From an uncultured Megasphaera sp. (lineage in GTDB: Bacteria; Bacillota; Negativicutes; Veillonellales; Megasphaeraceae), in NCBI GenBank assembly GCA_934202965.1, contig CAKPYN010000002.1, positions 124,001-188,000 of the forward strand: a DNA stretch of 64,000 nucleotides, written 5' to 3'. This document shows positions 17,639 to 26,569 of this stretch, one piece after another (within the stretch, counting starts at the first letter, position 1; each line of letters opens with the position of its first letter). The position numbers were made by a program, and so were the translations under genes. A model generated the notes under the pieces. It searched no databases, was not told the origin of the DNA, and saw only the letters and a list, made by a program, of their open reading frames with translations.

Positions 17639-19042
17639 ATGTCATATACCAAAATTTCAACAGAACTGCTTGCCAAACTGCGCGTCATTGTCGGGGATAA
17701 AAACGTGCTGACCGATGCCGATCTCATGCAGCCATATTCGCATGACGAAGTGACCGACCCGGCCTATCATCACATGCCGGAAGCTGTCGTTTTTGTCGAA
17801 TCGGCAGCACAAACAGCCGCAATTGTTACACTGGCCAATACCTATCATTTTCCTATCGTTCCCCGCGGCGCCGGCACCGGACTAGCCTGCGGCGCCGTTC
17901 CAACCTACGGCGGCATCGTATTATCTACAGAAAAAATGAACCATATTTTAGAAATCAATGAAACGGCTATGTATGCGGTTGTCGAACCGGGCGTACGCAC
18001 GTCAGATCTGCAAAAAGCAGCCGAAGCCAAAGGGCTCTTTTATGCCGGCGATCCCTGCAGCGGCGATTCCTGCTTCATCGGCGGCAATATTGCAACCAAT
18101 GCCGGTGGCAACCGGGCTGTCAAATATGGCACGACACGTCATCAAGTATATGCCGTAGAAGTTGTCAATCCGATGGGAAAAATCGTTACCCTCGGTGCGC
18201 GGCTGCAAAAACAATCGACAGGCTACTGCCTGGACCAGTTGATTATTGGCTCTGAAGGCACGTTGGGTATTATTACCAAGGCCACCGTCAAGCTCTTGCC
18301 CAAACCGAAGTATACACTGGACTTGCTGGCTATTTATGACGATCCCGATAACGCCATCGGCACGGTCAATAAAATCATTAAAAGCGGCATCATTCCGACG
18401 TGCGTCGAATATATGGATAACATTACCATCAAATCGGTAGAACACTATTTAGGAGAAAAACTCCAAGGCAGCGATGCAGGATGCTATCTGATTGTCGAAG
18501 TCGAAGGCGTTAGTGAAGATGATTTGGACGATAAAGCCGTTTCACTCGATGAACTTTGCACTGCAAGCGGTGCTTCGTCCGTACTCGTTGCCGATCATGC
18601 CAAAATTTGGCAGGCCCGCAAAGCTTTTGCTGAAGCTGTTCGTGCCGAAAGTCTGATTGTCAGCAAAGAAGATGTCGTCGTTCCGGTCGATCAAGAACCG
18701 CTTCTTCTCGATGAAATCCTCCGTCTGGCCAAAAAGTATAAACTCGTTACCCGCATTGCCAGCCATGCCGGCGATGGCAACATCCATTTGAATATTCTCA
18801 AACAAGATGACGAAACATACGAAGACTGGTCGCAGCGCGTCAACGCCAATCAACAGGAATTGTATACTTTTATCTATGCCCATGGCGGCCGCCTTTCCGG
18901 AGAACACGGCATTGGCTTTAAACGCAAACATCTCATGGAAGAATTCACCAATCCGGACGAACTAGCGATGATGAAAGCCATCAAAAAAGCCTTGGATCCC
19001 AATAATATCCTCAATCCCGGCAAGATTTTTGATGTAGACTGA
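17639..19042 (+). CDS. FAD-linked D-lactate/glycolate dehydrogenase (GlcD family)
   Basis: 467-aa flavoprotein oxidising D-2-hydroxy acids. The N-terminal PCMH-type FAD domain shows VPRGAGTGLACGAVP (about residues 77-91) and GEHGIGFKRKH lies near the C-terminus; GDPCSGDSCFIGGNIATNAGG is a conserved FAD-binding loop. The C-terminal domain ends MMKAIKKALDPNNILNPGKI. In Negativicutes and clostridia such enzymes take D-lactate to pyruvate, often with EtfAB in an electron-confurcating complex. No etf genes adjoin here, so the electron partner is unknown. It is monocistronic, with AGAGGGG a few bases before the ATG. Confidence 0.9.
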   Translation: MSYTKISTELLAKLRVIVGDKNVLTDADLMQPYSHDEVTDPAYHHMPEAVVFVESAAQTAAIVTLANTYHFPIVPRGAGTGLACGAVPTYGGIVLSTEKMNHILEINETAMYAVVEPGVRTSDLQKAAEAKGLFYAGDPCSGDSCFIGGNIATNAGGNRAVKYGTTRHQVYAVEVVNPMGKIVTLGARLQKQSTGYCLDQLIIGSEGTLGIITKATVKLLPKPKYTLDLLAIYDDPDNAIGTVNKIIKSGIIPTCVEYMDNITIKSVEHYLGEKLQGSDAGCYLIVEVEGVSEDDLDDKAVSLDELCTASGASSVLVADHAKIWQARKAFAEAVRAESLIVSKEDVVVPVDQEPLLLDEILRLAKKYKLVTRIASHAGDGNIHLNILKQDDETYEDWSQRVNANQQELYTFIYAHGGRLSGEHGIGFKRKHLMEEFTNPDELAMMKAIKKALDPNNILNPGKIFDVD

Positions 19043-19072
19043 TTTCTAGTCTGCAAGCGGTCTATATGCATC

Positions 19073-19101
19073 TTGCAATCCGCGTATAGACCGTGTATAA
19101 T
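19073..19101 (+). promoter_or_regulatory. Sigma-70-type promoter of ribBA
   Basis: TTGCAA (19073-19078), 17-base spacer, TATAAT (19096-19101), starting transcription just before the FMN riboswitch. It overlaps a 19058-19093 hairpin following the upstream gene. Confidence 0.8.
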
Positions 19102-19118
19102 GAAGTACGTAAAAAGCA

Positions 19119-19250
19119 TATCTTCAGGGCAGGGTGCAATTCCCGATCGGCGGTATAGTCCGCGAACGCTACGGCGTAGGAGCGACACAGCTCAGGATTT
19201 GGTGCAATTCCAAAACCGACAGTATAGTCTGGATGAAAGAAGATACGATA
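19119..19250 (+). ncRNA. FMN riboswitch (RFN element)
   Basis: The classic RFN blocks occur in order: CTTCAGGGCAGGGTGCAATT, CCCGATCGGCGGTATAGTCC, then GGTGCAATTCC, CGACAGTATAGTCTGGATG and AAAGAAGATA. It binds FMN and shuts off riboflavin genes. The expression platform at 19281-19318 can form a GCCCTG/CAGGGC hairpin followed by a T-rich tract, consistent with transcriptional control. Only ribBA follows, so other rib genes must lie elsewhere. Confidence 0.97.
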
Positions 19251-19280
19251 GCTGCACACAGCAGCTTACTTAGTATGACT

Positions 19281-19318
19281 CATAAGCCCTGGCATCTTTA
19301 TGATGATCAGGGCTTTAT
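19281..19318 (+). terminator. Riboswitch expression-platform terminator
   Basis: AAGCCCTG - ~16-nt loop - CAGGGCTT followed by a weak T/A tract, between the RFN aptamer and ribBA. Confidence 0.65.
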
Positions 19319-19339
19319 ATATTTCAGGAGGTTTTACGA

Positions 19340-20557
19340 GTGGAAACGGAAAAAAGAAAATTTAACACCATTGAAGAAGCTATCGAAGAATTACAGGCCG
19401 GACACATCATTATTGTGACGGACGATCCAGATCGCGAAAATGAAGGCGATTTTATTTGTGCCGCCCAATACTGCACAACAGAAAACATGAATTTTATGGC
19501 TATGCACGGCAAAGGTCTGATCTGCATGCCCATGAGCATCGAATATGCCCATAAACTGGGACTTCCTCCGATGGTGAGTGAAAATACGGATAATCACGAA
19601 ACGGCCTTTACGGTCTCCATCGATCATGTCGATACGACGACAGGCATTTCAGCGGTAGAACGAGCACTTACAGTACGCAAATGCGCCGATGAATCGGCTA
19701 AACCGGAAGATTTTCGCCGTCCCGGTCATAATTTCCCACTCATTGCCAAACGAGGCGGTGTACTGACCCGCAACGGACACACAGAAGCCACCGTAGATTT
19801 GATGCGTTTAGCCGGATTAAAACAGATTGGCCTGTGCTGTGAAATTATGGCCGATGACGGCACAATGATGCGCACGCCGCAGCTTTGGGAAGTTGCTGAC
19901 AAATACAATTTAAAATTCATTACCATCCATGATCTGCAAAATTACTGCCGCCGTCACGATAAACATGTCGTTCGCGAAGCCGTTGCCAACATGCCGACGA
20001 AATTCGGCGATTTTAAAATCTACGGCTATATCAACGATTTGACGGGCGAACATCACGTAGCCCTCGTTAAAGGCGATATTGGCGATGGCAAAAATCTTCT
20101 CTGCCGCGTTCACTCCGAATGCTTGACAGGCGATGTATTTGGATCTCGTCGCTGCGACTGCGGCGAACAGCTGGCTGCTGCGTTGACGCAGATTAACAAA
20201 GAAGGCCGCGGTATCCTGCTGTATATGCGTCAAGAAGGACGCGGCATCGGCTTAATCAATAAATTAAAAGCCTATGTATTACAGGAACAAGGCTATGATA
20301 CGGTCGAAGCCAATGAAAAACTCGGTTTTGCTCCGGATCTACGTGAATACTGGGTTGGCGCACAAATTCTCCAAGACATCGGTGCCAAAGAAATCCGCCT
20401 GCTCACCAATAATCCGGAAAAAATATATGGCTTAGAAGGATTTGGCGTAGAAATCGTCGAACGGGTCCCCATCGAAATGAAACCGCAGAAATTCGATGAA
20501 TTTTATTTGGAAACAAAGAAAAATAAAATGGGACATATTCTCCCTCATTTACACTAA
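19340..20557 (+). CDS. ribBA: Bifunctional RibBA (DHBP synthase / GTP cyclohydrolase II)
   Basis: 405 aa from a GTG at 19340 with AGGAGG seven bases ahead. The N-terminal half makes 3,4-dihydroxy-2-butanone 4-phosphate from ribulose 5-phosphate (DDPDRENEGDF at ~33-43 and the RPGHNFPL region). The C-terminal half opens GTP (zinc cysteines in CRVHSECLTGDVFGSRRCDC; YMRQEGRGIGL). The two products feed the two branches of riboflavin synthesis. FMN-riboswitch controlled. Terminator at 20591-20625. Confidence 0.97.
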   Translation: METEKRKFNTIEEAIEELQAGHIIIVTDDPDRENEGDFICAAQYCTTENMNFMAMHGKGLICMPMSIEYAHKLGLPPMVSENTDNHETAFTVSIDHVDTTTGISAVERALTVRKCADESAKPEDFRRPGHNFPLIAKRGGVLTRNGHTEATVDLMRLAGLKQIGLCCEIMADDGTMMRTPQLWEVADKYNLKFITIHDLQNYCRRHDKHVVREAVANMPTKFGDFKIYGYINDLTGEHHVALVKGDIGDGKNLLCRVHSECLTGDVFGSRRCDCGEQLAAALTQINKEGRGILLYMRQEGRGIGLINKLKAYVLQEQGYDTVEANEKLGFAPDLREYWVGAQILQDIGAKEIRLLTNNPEKIYGLEGFGVEIVERVPIEMKPQKFDEFYLETKKNKMGHILPHLH

Positions 20558-20590
20558 ACGCGCTGTATGCATCATGCATTTCGTTGCTAT

Positions 20591-20625
20591 GAAGGCTTGT
20601 CTATCCTAGGCGAGCCTTCTTTTTA
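20591..20625 (+). terminator. Terminator of ribBA
   Basis: GAAGGCT ... AGCCTTC followed by TTTTTAT. It overlaps the end of the convergent Crp gene region. Confidence 0.8.
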
Positions 20626-20630
20626 TCGTA

Positions 20631-21290
20631 TTATTTCAATACAAATTGGTCTTTATGATACTCAATCAGGCCGTCTCGCTTCATCTTGCTAAGCTCAGCA
20701 GACATGGCACTCCGGTCGACGGATAAGAAATCTGCCATCTCCTGCCGATTGAAGGGCAGCGTAAAGGAAGGGGAATGTTGTCTAAGGGCTTCATCGGATA
20801 AATAAAACATAATTTTTTGTCGTGTAGACCGTTGGGTAATATAGCGTATTTTTTCGGTCAATTGTCTATTACGCCGAGCCATCACAGCCAGTACGTTCAT
20901 CATAAATTTCCCCTGCGGCGGGGTCATCGTATGAGCTGCCAATAAAAACTGACTCACATTGATACAAAGGACTTCTGCTTTTTCTACGACTGCCACACTG
21001 ACCGTTGCCACCGAATCGGGAAGACAGGCAAAGGCTTCGCCAAACATGCCGCCTGGACGAACTTGGCGCAAAATATTACGGTTTCCCCAATAATCTTCTT
21101 GTACAATATGCACCATACCCGTGAGCAGAATATAAATATATACGACCGTATCGCCGGCATAAAAAATAAAATTTCCCTTGCCATAGGTCTGCCGTTTAAC
21201 CGGCATTTCATCCAACAGCAAGCTGATTTCTTCACTGGATATATTATAAAAAAGTTCTGAGTTGCGAATGGTAAGCAAATCTTTCTTCAT
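20631..21290 (-). CDS. Crp/Fnr family transcriptional regulator
   Basis: 219 aa from the ATG at 21290 (GAGAAGAGG ribosome site). An N-terminal cyclic-nucleotide-binding-type jelly roll (about 15-130, YGKGNFIFYAGD ... GGMFGEAFACLPDS) is followed by a dimer helix and a winged HTH at ~165-215 (FNRQEMADFLSVDRSAMSAEL). The four-cysteine [4Fe-4S] pattern of true FNR is absent, so it may respond to another ligand such as heme/NO or a metabolite, as HcpR-type regulators do. It is divergent from a ferredoxin-domain gene, with a palindrome between them (21336-21349) that is a plausible operator. Confidence 0.87.
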   Translation of the reverse strand: MKKDLLTIRNSELFYNISSEEISLLLDEMPVKRQTYGKGNFIFYAGDTVVYIYILLTGMVHIVQEDYWGNRNILRQVRPGGMFGEAFACLPDSVATVSVAVVEKAEVLCINVSQFLLAAHTMTPPQGKFMMNVLAVMARRNRQLTEKIRYITQRSTRQKIMFYLSDEALRQHSPSFTLPFNRQEMADFLSVDRSAMSAELSKMKRDGLIEYHKDQFVLK

Positions 21291-21335
21291 CCTCTTCTCT
21301 CCTATCTGTAGCACATGATAAAAAATAAGAAAATG

Positions 21336-21349
21336 GTTGTAAAAACAAC
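21336..21349. promoter_or_regulatory. Candidate Crp/Fnr-type operator
   Basis: Perfect inverted repeat GTTGT-AAAA-ACAAC between the divergent regulator and ferredoxin genes. Size (5-4-5) and position fit a Crp-family site; not verified. Confidence 0.45.
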
Positions 21350-21440
21350 AGCATTTCTACTCTCATTATACTATACTTTTTTTGTAAGATACATGAAAAA
21401 CCAGTCTACACAATCATCTATATACGGAGGTATACCTACT

Positions 21441-22166
21441 ATGATTCGAAGAATTATTCAGATTGATACAGAAAAATGCAACGGCTGCGGTGCTTGTGCT
21501 GCAGCTTGTCATGAAGGAGCCATTGCCATGGTAAACGGCAAGGCCCGGCTCATGCGCGACGATTACTGTGACGGCCTCGGCGACTGTCTGCCTCACTGCC
21601 CGACCGATGCTATTTCATTTATTGAAAAAGATACCGTCGCCTATGATGCAGAAGCAGTCAAAGCCAACATGAAAGCTCAAGGCCGGGAATATAAACAAGG
21701 CGGCTGTCCCGGGAGTCAGGCCCGTACTATTTCCCATGCGTGTCCCGGGCAAATGGCCCAGTCCATTGCCCCTGCTGCCGCTGCTGTGCCGACATCGCCA
21801 CAACCATCCCAGCTTCGGCAGTGGCCGGTGCAAATCAAATTGGCTCCTTTAAAATCGGCTTATTTTGACGGAGCGCATCTCCTCATCGCGGCAGATTGCA
21901 CAGCCTACGCCTATGCTAATTTTCACCAAGAATTTATGCGCGACAAAATCACACTCATTGGCTGCCCTAAGTTAGACGCTGTCGATTATGCAGAAAAACT
22001 CACAGAAATCCTGAAACAAAATGACATTCAAGATGTGACGATTATTCGCATGGAAGTTCCCTGCTGCGGCGGTTTAGAATTAGCTGTAAAAAAAGCCTGC
22101 CAGCAAAGCGGCAAATCCCTTTCTTGCCAGGTCATTACAGTCACTATCGACGGGCACCTGAAATAA
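21441..22166 (+). CDS. 4Fe-4S ferredoxin-domain protein
   Basis: 241 aa from the ATG at 21441 (ACGGAGGT site); a longer in-frame reading from 21315 runs over the operator region. The first 60 residues form a 2[4Fe-4S]-like domain: CNGCGACAAACHEG is complete, whereas the second set (CDGLGDCLPHCP) keeps three cysteines in a looser spacing. A Pro/Gln-rich linker follows, then a ~100-residue domain ending in VPCCGGLELAVKKAC, a pattern with paired cysteines. Such proteins are often controlled by an adjacent Crp/Fnr regulator in anaerobes. The exact redox role is unknown. Confidence 0.85.
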   Translation: MIRRIIQIDTEKCNGCGACAAACHEGAIAMVNGKARLMRDDYCDGLGDCLPHCPTDAISFIEKDTVAYDAEAVKANMKAQGREYKQGGCPGSQARTISHACPGQMAQSIAPAAAAVPTSPQPSQLRQWPVQIKLAPLKSAYFDGAHLLIAADCTAYAYANFHQEFMRDKITLIGCPKLDAVDYAEKLTEILKQNDIQDVTIIRMEVPCCGGLELAVKKACQQSGKSLSCQVITVTIDGHLK

Positions 22167-22179
22167 ACTAAAAACCACT

Positions 22180-22233
22180 AAAAAAGACCTTTTCCCTAAG
22201 CAAAATATATATTCATCGGGATAGGTCTTTTTT
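22180..22233 (+). terminator. Terminator after the ferredoxin-domain gene
   Basis: AAAAAAGACCT...CCC - loop - GGG..AGGTCTTTTTT. Confidence 0.75.
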
Positions 22234-22287
22234 ACTGTTTCAAAACAGGGTATGATATAAGGGGTATGATAAGGAGGAGTATACTAT

Positions 22288-23382
22288 ATGAAAATCACGC
22301 ATATTCGCTTGGGACGGATTTCTGTTCCCTTGCGTGTTCCTTTTAAGACAGCATTGCGGCAAGTCAATAGTGTCGAAGACATTATCGTTGAAATTCACAC
22401 AGATACGGGAATCATCGGCTATGGAGAAGCTCCACCGACAGGCGTTATTACCGGCGATACAACGGGAGCCATTATCGGAGCCTTCCACGATCATATTATC
22501 CCCACCTTACTCGGGCGAGATATGGACGAGTTTGAAACACTGACACACGATCTACAGCATTGCATTGTAAAAAATAATTCTGCCAAAGCAGCCGCTGATA
22601 TGGCCTTATGGGATGTATATGGCAAAATATACGGTATTCCTGTCTACAAACTATGGGGAGGTTGCCGAAAGCAGATTACGACAGATATCACTATCAGTGT
22701 CAATCCGCCGGAACAAATGGCTGCCGATGCCATACAAGCCGTACAGCGCGGCTACGATACGCTGAAAGTCAAAGTAGGCATACAGCCGTCGCTGGATATC
22801 GAACGCCTGACCGCCATTCGAAACGCTGTCGGTCAAGCTGTTCGCATTCGTATCGATGCCAATCAAGCGTGGAAACCAAAGCAAGCCGTTATGCTGCTCC
22901 AGCAAATGCAGGAAAAAGGACTAGCTATTGAATTGGTAGAACAGCCGGTCGCAGCACACGACATAGATGGACTACAGTACGTAACAGCGCGTTCGCCTAT
23001 TCCGGTTCTTGCCGATGAAAGCGTCTTTTCCGTGGGCGATGCATTAACGATTCTGCAACGGCATGCAGCCGATTTAATCAATATCAAACTGATGAAATGC
23101 GGCGGCCTGACCAATGCCTTGAAAATCACGACGTTAGCCGAAATCTATGGTGTAGAATGCATGATTGGCTGCATGCTGGAAGCTAAAGTTAGCGTCAATG
23201 CCGCCGTCCATTTAGCTTGTGCCAAACAAATCATTACCCGCATTGATTTGGATGGGCCCGTTCTTTGCTCGCAAGATCCCATTGTAGGCGGCGCAACCTT
23301 CCAGGAACAGCACATTACCGTTTCCGATGCACCTGGACTGGGTATTCAAGGCATACAGAACATTCAGTATATAACCGATTAA
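22288..23382 (+). CDS. Dipeptide epimerase (L-Ala-D/L-Glu epimerase-like, enolase superfamily)
   Basis: 364-aa mandelate-racemase-like enzyme. The capping domain precedes a TIM barrel with the KxK base motif TLKVKVG (about residues 158-164), metal ligands in RIDANQAW, VEQPV and ADESVFS, and the second catalytic Lys in INIKLMKCGG. These are the landmarks of the L-Ala-D/L-Glu epimerase group, which recycles murein peptides. Substrate specificity within the group cannot be fixed by eye. AAGGAGGAG precedes the ATG. Terminator at 23419-23466. Confidence 0.9.
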   Translation: MKITHIRLGRISVPLRVPFKTALRQVNSVEDIIVEIHTDTGIIGYGEAPPTGVITGDTTGAIIGAFHDHIIPTLLGRDMDEFETLTHDLQHCIVKNNSAKAAADMALWDVYGKIYGIPVYKLWGGCRKQITTDITISVNPPEQMAADAIQAVQRGYDTLKVKVGIQPSLDIERLTAIRNAVGQAVRIRIDANQAWKPKQAVMLLQQMQEKGLAIELVEQPVAAHDIDGLQYVTARSPIPVLADESVFSVGDALTILQRHAADLINIKLMKCGGLTNALKITTLAEIYGVECMIGCMLEAKVSVNAAVHLACAKQIITRIDLDGPVLCSQDPIVGGATFQEQHITVSDAPGLGIQGIQNIQYITD

Positions 23383-23418
23383 TCGCTTAACACGCACTTT
23401 ATGGCGTAATAGAATATA

Positions 23419-23466
23419 TAAAACGGCTGTATGGAAATGAGTTTTCATTCCCGTACAGCCGTTTTT
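23419..23466. terminator. Bidirectional terminator, epimerase/Lrp gene
   Basis: AAAACGGCTGTA ... TACAGCCGTTTTT between convergent genes. Confidence 0.85.
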
Positions 23467-23481
23467 CGTACACCTATTGCA

Positions 23482-23922
23482 TTATACGTTCCATTCTTCT
23501 TTTAATGTAGATAAGCACATAAATGTCTGTGATGAAGAAACCGTTGGTATTTCGTTCAGTTCTTCCATGAGGAACTGTTCCAAATCATCCGGCGTCTTGA
23601 CCAATACTTTTAACAAGTAGTCAAAGGCACCCACAACATGGTGGCATTCCAATACTTGTGGAAATTGAACAATTTTATGCCGAAATTCTTCGACATCACC
23701 AGAACGTTCCAAATTGACCATGATAAACGCCGTTACATTGTATCCTGTCTTGCGACGGCTGATTTTGGCGCCATATCCTTCAATAATACCGCTATGTTCC
23801 ATTTTACGGATACGTTCTGCCACGGCCGGTATTGAAAGGCCTACAACCTTACTGATTTCAGTTGCCGATGCTTTACCGTTCCGCTTTAAAATCGTTAAAA
23901 TTTTGTCATCAATATGATCCAT
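23482..23922 (-). CDS. Lrp/AsnC family transcriptional regulator
   Basis: 146 aa. N-terminal HTH (ILTILKRNGKASATEISKVVGLSIPAVAERIRKMEHSG region, residues ~8-45) and C-terminal RAM ligand-binding domain (VLECHHVVGAFDYLLKVLV). It senses amino acids or related effectors and usually forms octamers on DNA. Monocistronic; no linked amino-acid gene indicates the regulon. The interval 23923-24057 holds only an A/T-rich promoter-like stretch. Confidence 0.93.
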   Translation of the reverse strand: MDHIDDKILTILKRNGKASATEISKVVGLSIPAVAERIRKMEHSGIIEGYGAKISRRKTGYNVTAFIMVNLERSGDVEEFRHKIVQFPQVLECHHVVGAFDYLLKVLVKTPDDLEQFLMEELNEIPTVSSSQTFMCLSTLKEEWNV

Positions 23923-24057
23923 GTTTTAATACCATCCTCTACAAATATTATATGTATATTATCTTACATTATAAAGAAAAAGTAAATATATTTCAAAAAT
24001 TTAAATCTGATATTCTCATATCTATTACAATTTCTACAGTATTTCCCATTATACCGT

Positions 24058-25116
24058 TTATTCAGCCATATGGAAATCTGCATTCATATCGGAGAAATGT
24101 TTTTTTAATCCGTCGGTCATATACATGGCATGATCCGTACCTGTAATTTCACATTCTACACCGGGAATCCCATTTACAAAGGCTAACCCTTTTTGCGGAC
24201 CCATGACAAATACAACGGTAGTCAATATATCGCTAAGCATGCCGGCATGTTCTACGTTCTTATCAATCACAATCGAATCACTCATGACACCGGAATCAGC
24301 AGGTCGTCCCGTTCGTGGATCAAAAATATGACAATATCGAACACCGTCTTGCATGAAATAGCGTTCATAATCGCCGGACGTAGATAAATACTGGTCTTCA
24401 ATCGCAATAATTCCCAAGTAATTATCTTTCGCATCAGAACGCGGGTGTTTCATGCCAATATTCCAGGCTTTTCCTTTACTATTTTTTCCCAATGCATACA
24501 TCGAGCTGGAGCCCATATTGATAAGGCCGTTTTCGATATGATGTTTGTCATAAATCTTACGAATTTCATCGACGGCATACCCTTTAGCAACGCCGCCCAA
24601 ATCAATGGACATGCCCGCTTTCGCCAGCATCACACTATGATCTTCTGGACGTAGCAAAATGTCTTTATAATTGACTAATTGCAAGGTCTTTTGAATTTCT
24701 TCATCAGAAGGAACATGCTGTCCTTCATTGCCAATCTGCCAAAGATTCGTCATAATACCGACAGATATATCCCATTCGCCCTGTGTTTTTTCTGAATACG
24801 TTTTAGCAAAATCAATCATTTCATATACAGCTGGATCGACTTGCACATAGGCCTTACCGGCAGCGGCATTAATTTTACTTACATCGCTGGACGGATCTTG
24901 CGCGCTAGCCAGTTTATCTAATTGTTCAATACGCTGAAAACTTTCATCTACAGCTTCTTTTGCTTCTTTCCCGGTAGCCCGCAGTGAAATTGTCGTATCC
25001 ATCGCTACACCGCTTCTATCAAAAGAAGACTCCGGATGCAGACTGCATCCGGAGCAACTGATGATAACCAGGAAAGCCATTGCAAGGATATACCCTGCCC
25101 TACTTTTCCAGTTCAT
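24058..25116 (-). CDS. apbE: FAD:protein FMN transferase ApbE (lipoprotein)
   Basis: 352 aa. A lipobox-type signal (VIISCSGC, Cys at ~24) anchors it outside the membrane. ApbE cleaves FAD and attaches FMN by phosphoester to Thr in target motifs. VAMDTTISLRATG, the SIDLGGVAKGYAVDEI block and NMGSSSMYALG with DPRTGRPADSGVMSD are family landmarks; acidic and Thr residues near the C-terminus bind Mg. It is 4 bases downstream of rnfB, so it is part of the rnf operon and presumably flavinylates RnfG and RnfD. Confidence 0.95.
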   Translation of the reverse strand: MNWKSRAGYILAMAFLVIISCSGCSLHPESSFDRSGVAMDTTISLRATGKEAKEAVDESFQRIEQLDKLASAQDPSSDVSKINAAAGKAYVQVDPAVYEMIDFAKTYSEKTQGEWDISVGIMTNLWQIGNEGQHVPSDEEIQKTLQLVNYKDILLRPEDHSVMLAKAGMSIDLGGVAKGYAVDEIRKIYDKHHIENGLINMGSSSMYALGKNSKGKAWNIGMKHPRSDAKDNYLGIIAIEDQYLSTSGDYERYFMQDGVRYCHIFDPRTGRPADSGVMSDSIVIDKNVEHAGMLSDILTTVVFVMGPQKGLAFVNGIPGVECEITGTDHAMYMTDGLKKHFSDMNADFHMAE

Positions 25117-25120
25117 ATGA

Positions 25121-25972
25121 TTAACCTATTTTTTCTTCTGTCTTAGCAGCTGCAACCATCGATGCAATTGCTTTTGTCGGACATTTTGCTACGCATGTTG
25201 CTTCTTCGCAATCATGGCAGATAGCCGGGTTGACAACAGCAAGATGGTCCACTACTTTAACGCCGCCTTCATGTGCACAGTTTCTCATGCAAAGACCGCA
25301 GCCAATGCAGGCTGCCGAGCAGTCTTTACGAGCAACAGCACCCATTTCTTTTGAAGAGCAGCTAACGCTGACTTTTGCACTAATCGGCAAGAGTTCAATA
25401 ACGTGGTTCGGGCAGATGCTTGCGCATTTGCCGCAGCCTGTACAGAGGTTTTTGTCAACCTGAGGAAGGCCATTAGCCCCCATTGTCATAGCACCAAACG
25501 GGCATGCGCGAACACAGTTACCAAAGCCAAGGCAACCGAATTTACAGAATTTAGGACCCTGCTGTACAGTTTTAGCAGCAGCGCAGTCATGAACGCCTTT
25601 GTATTCAAAAGCCTGTTTGGCAATACCATTGCCGCCGCGGCAACGGATATGCGCATACTGCGGTTCCTTTTCTTCTGCAACCTTGCCTGTCAATTTTGCT
25701 ACAATAGCAGCAACTTCAGCTTTGCCAGGTACACAAAGGTTTGGCGGAACTTCCGGGTCAAGAACAACTGCTTCTGCATATTTAGCACAGCCGGCAAAAC
25801 CGCAGGCGCCACATTGGCCTTTCGGTAATGCTTCTTCTACTTCGCCGATGAGCGGATTTTCTTCCATAGCAAATTTCTTGTCAGCGAATGCAAGGATAAA
25901 GCCGAAGACGATACCGATGCCGACCATGACAGCAACTACAGAAATTGCTATTTGCGTCATATTCATATCCAT
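25121..25972 (-). CDS. rnfB: Rnf complex subunit RnfB
   Basis: 283 aa: an N-terminal transmembrane helix (about 8-28), a 4Fe-4S domain of the NqrF/RnfB type (CGACGFAGCAKYAEAV), then multiple ferredoxin clusters (CGFGNC-type CLGFGNCVRACP, CTGCGKCASICP, CIGCGLCMRNC, CHDCEEATCVAKCP). It is the ferredoxin-accepting subunit of the ion-pumping ferredoxin:NAD oxidoreductase. The C-terminus is a short Ala/Lys/Glu tail. Last rnf gene before apbE. Confidence 0.96.
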   Translation of the reverse strand: MDMNMTQIAISVVAVMVGIGIVFGFILAFADKKFAMEENPLIGEVEEALPKGQCGACGFAGCAKYAEAVVLDPEVPPNLCVPGKAEVAAIVAKLTGKVAEEKEPQYAHIRCRGGNGIAKQAFEYKGVHDCAAAKTVQQGPKFCKFGCLGFGNCVRACPFGAMTMGANGLPQVDKNLCTGCGKCASICPNHVIELLPISAKVSVSCSSKEMGAVARKDCSAACIGCGLCMRNCAHEGGVKVVDHLAVVNPAICHDCEEATCVAKCPTKAIASMVAAAKTEEKIG

Positions 25973-25996
25973 GATATTACTTCCAACTCCTTTGCG

Positions 25997-26569
25997 TTAT
26001 ATCATACCGGAGAAACCAAGGAATGCCAAGGCTAACATACCGGCAACGATAAAGGCAATCGGTGTTCCTTTTAAAGCATGGGGAACATCAGCGTAATCCA
26101 ATTTTTCACGGCAGCTTGCCATCAAGATCAAAGCTACAGCAAAGCCCAAACCGGAGCCAACGGCAAATACGAGGTTTTCAAGGAAATTATAATTGTTTGT
26201 AATACTGATTACCGGTACGGACAGTACGATACAGTTCGTAGCGATAAGCATGAGGTAAATGCCCCACATGTTATACAATGTCGGAGACATTTTTTTGATG
26301 ACAATTTCCAACAACTGTACGAAACTTGCGATCAAGACAACGAAGGAAATCGTACGGAGGAATGTCAAATCAAGAGGTACCAATACAAAGTTGTACAGCA
26401 ACCATGCCAGTACAGTACTCATTGTGAGGACGGAAGTTACAGCAAAGCCCATACCTACAGAAGCGTTCAGGTTTTTGGATACACCAAAGAAGATACACAG
26501 GCCGAGGAACTTAGTCAATACGAAGTTGTTAACGAGTACTGCCCCGACGAACAGCGTAAAGTATTCCAT
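25997..26569 (-). CDS. rnfA: Rnf complex subunit RnfA
   Basis: 190-aa six-helix membrane subunit, homologous to NqrE and inverted relative to RnfE. The N-terminus FVGAVLVNNFVLTKFLGLC carries the NNxVLxxxLGxC motif whose Cys helps hold the intramembrane iron-sulfur centre with RnfE. It overlaps the rnfE stop by one base. Confidence 0.95.
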   Translation of the reverse strand: MEYFTLFVGAVLVNNFVLTKFLGLCIFFGVSKNLNASVGMGFAVTSVLTMSTVLAWLLYNFVLVPLDLTFLRTISFVVLIASFVQLLEIVIKKMSPTLYNMWGIYLMLIATNCIVLSVPVISITNNYNFLENLVFAVGSGLGFAVALILMASCREKLDYADVPHALKGTPIAFIVAGMLALAFLGFSGMI

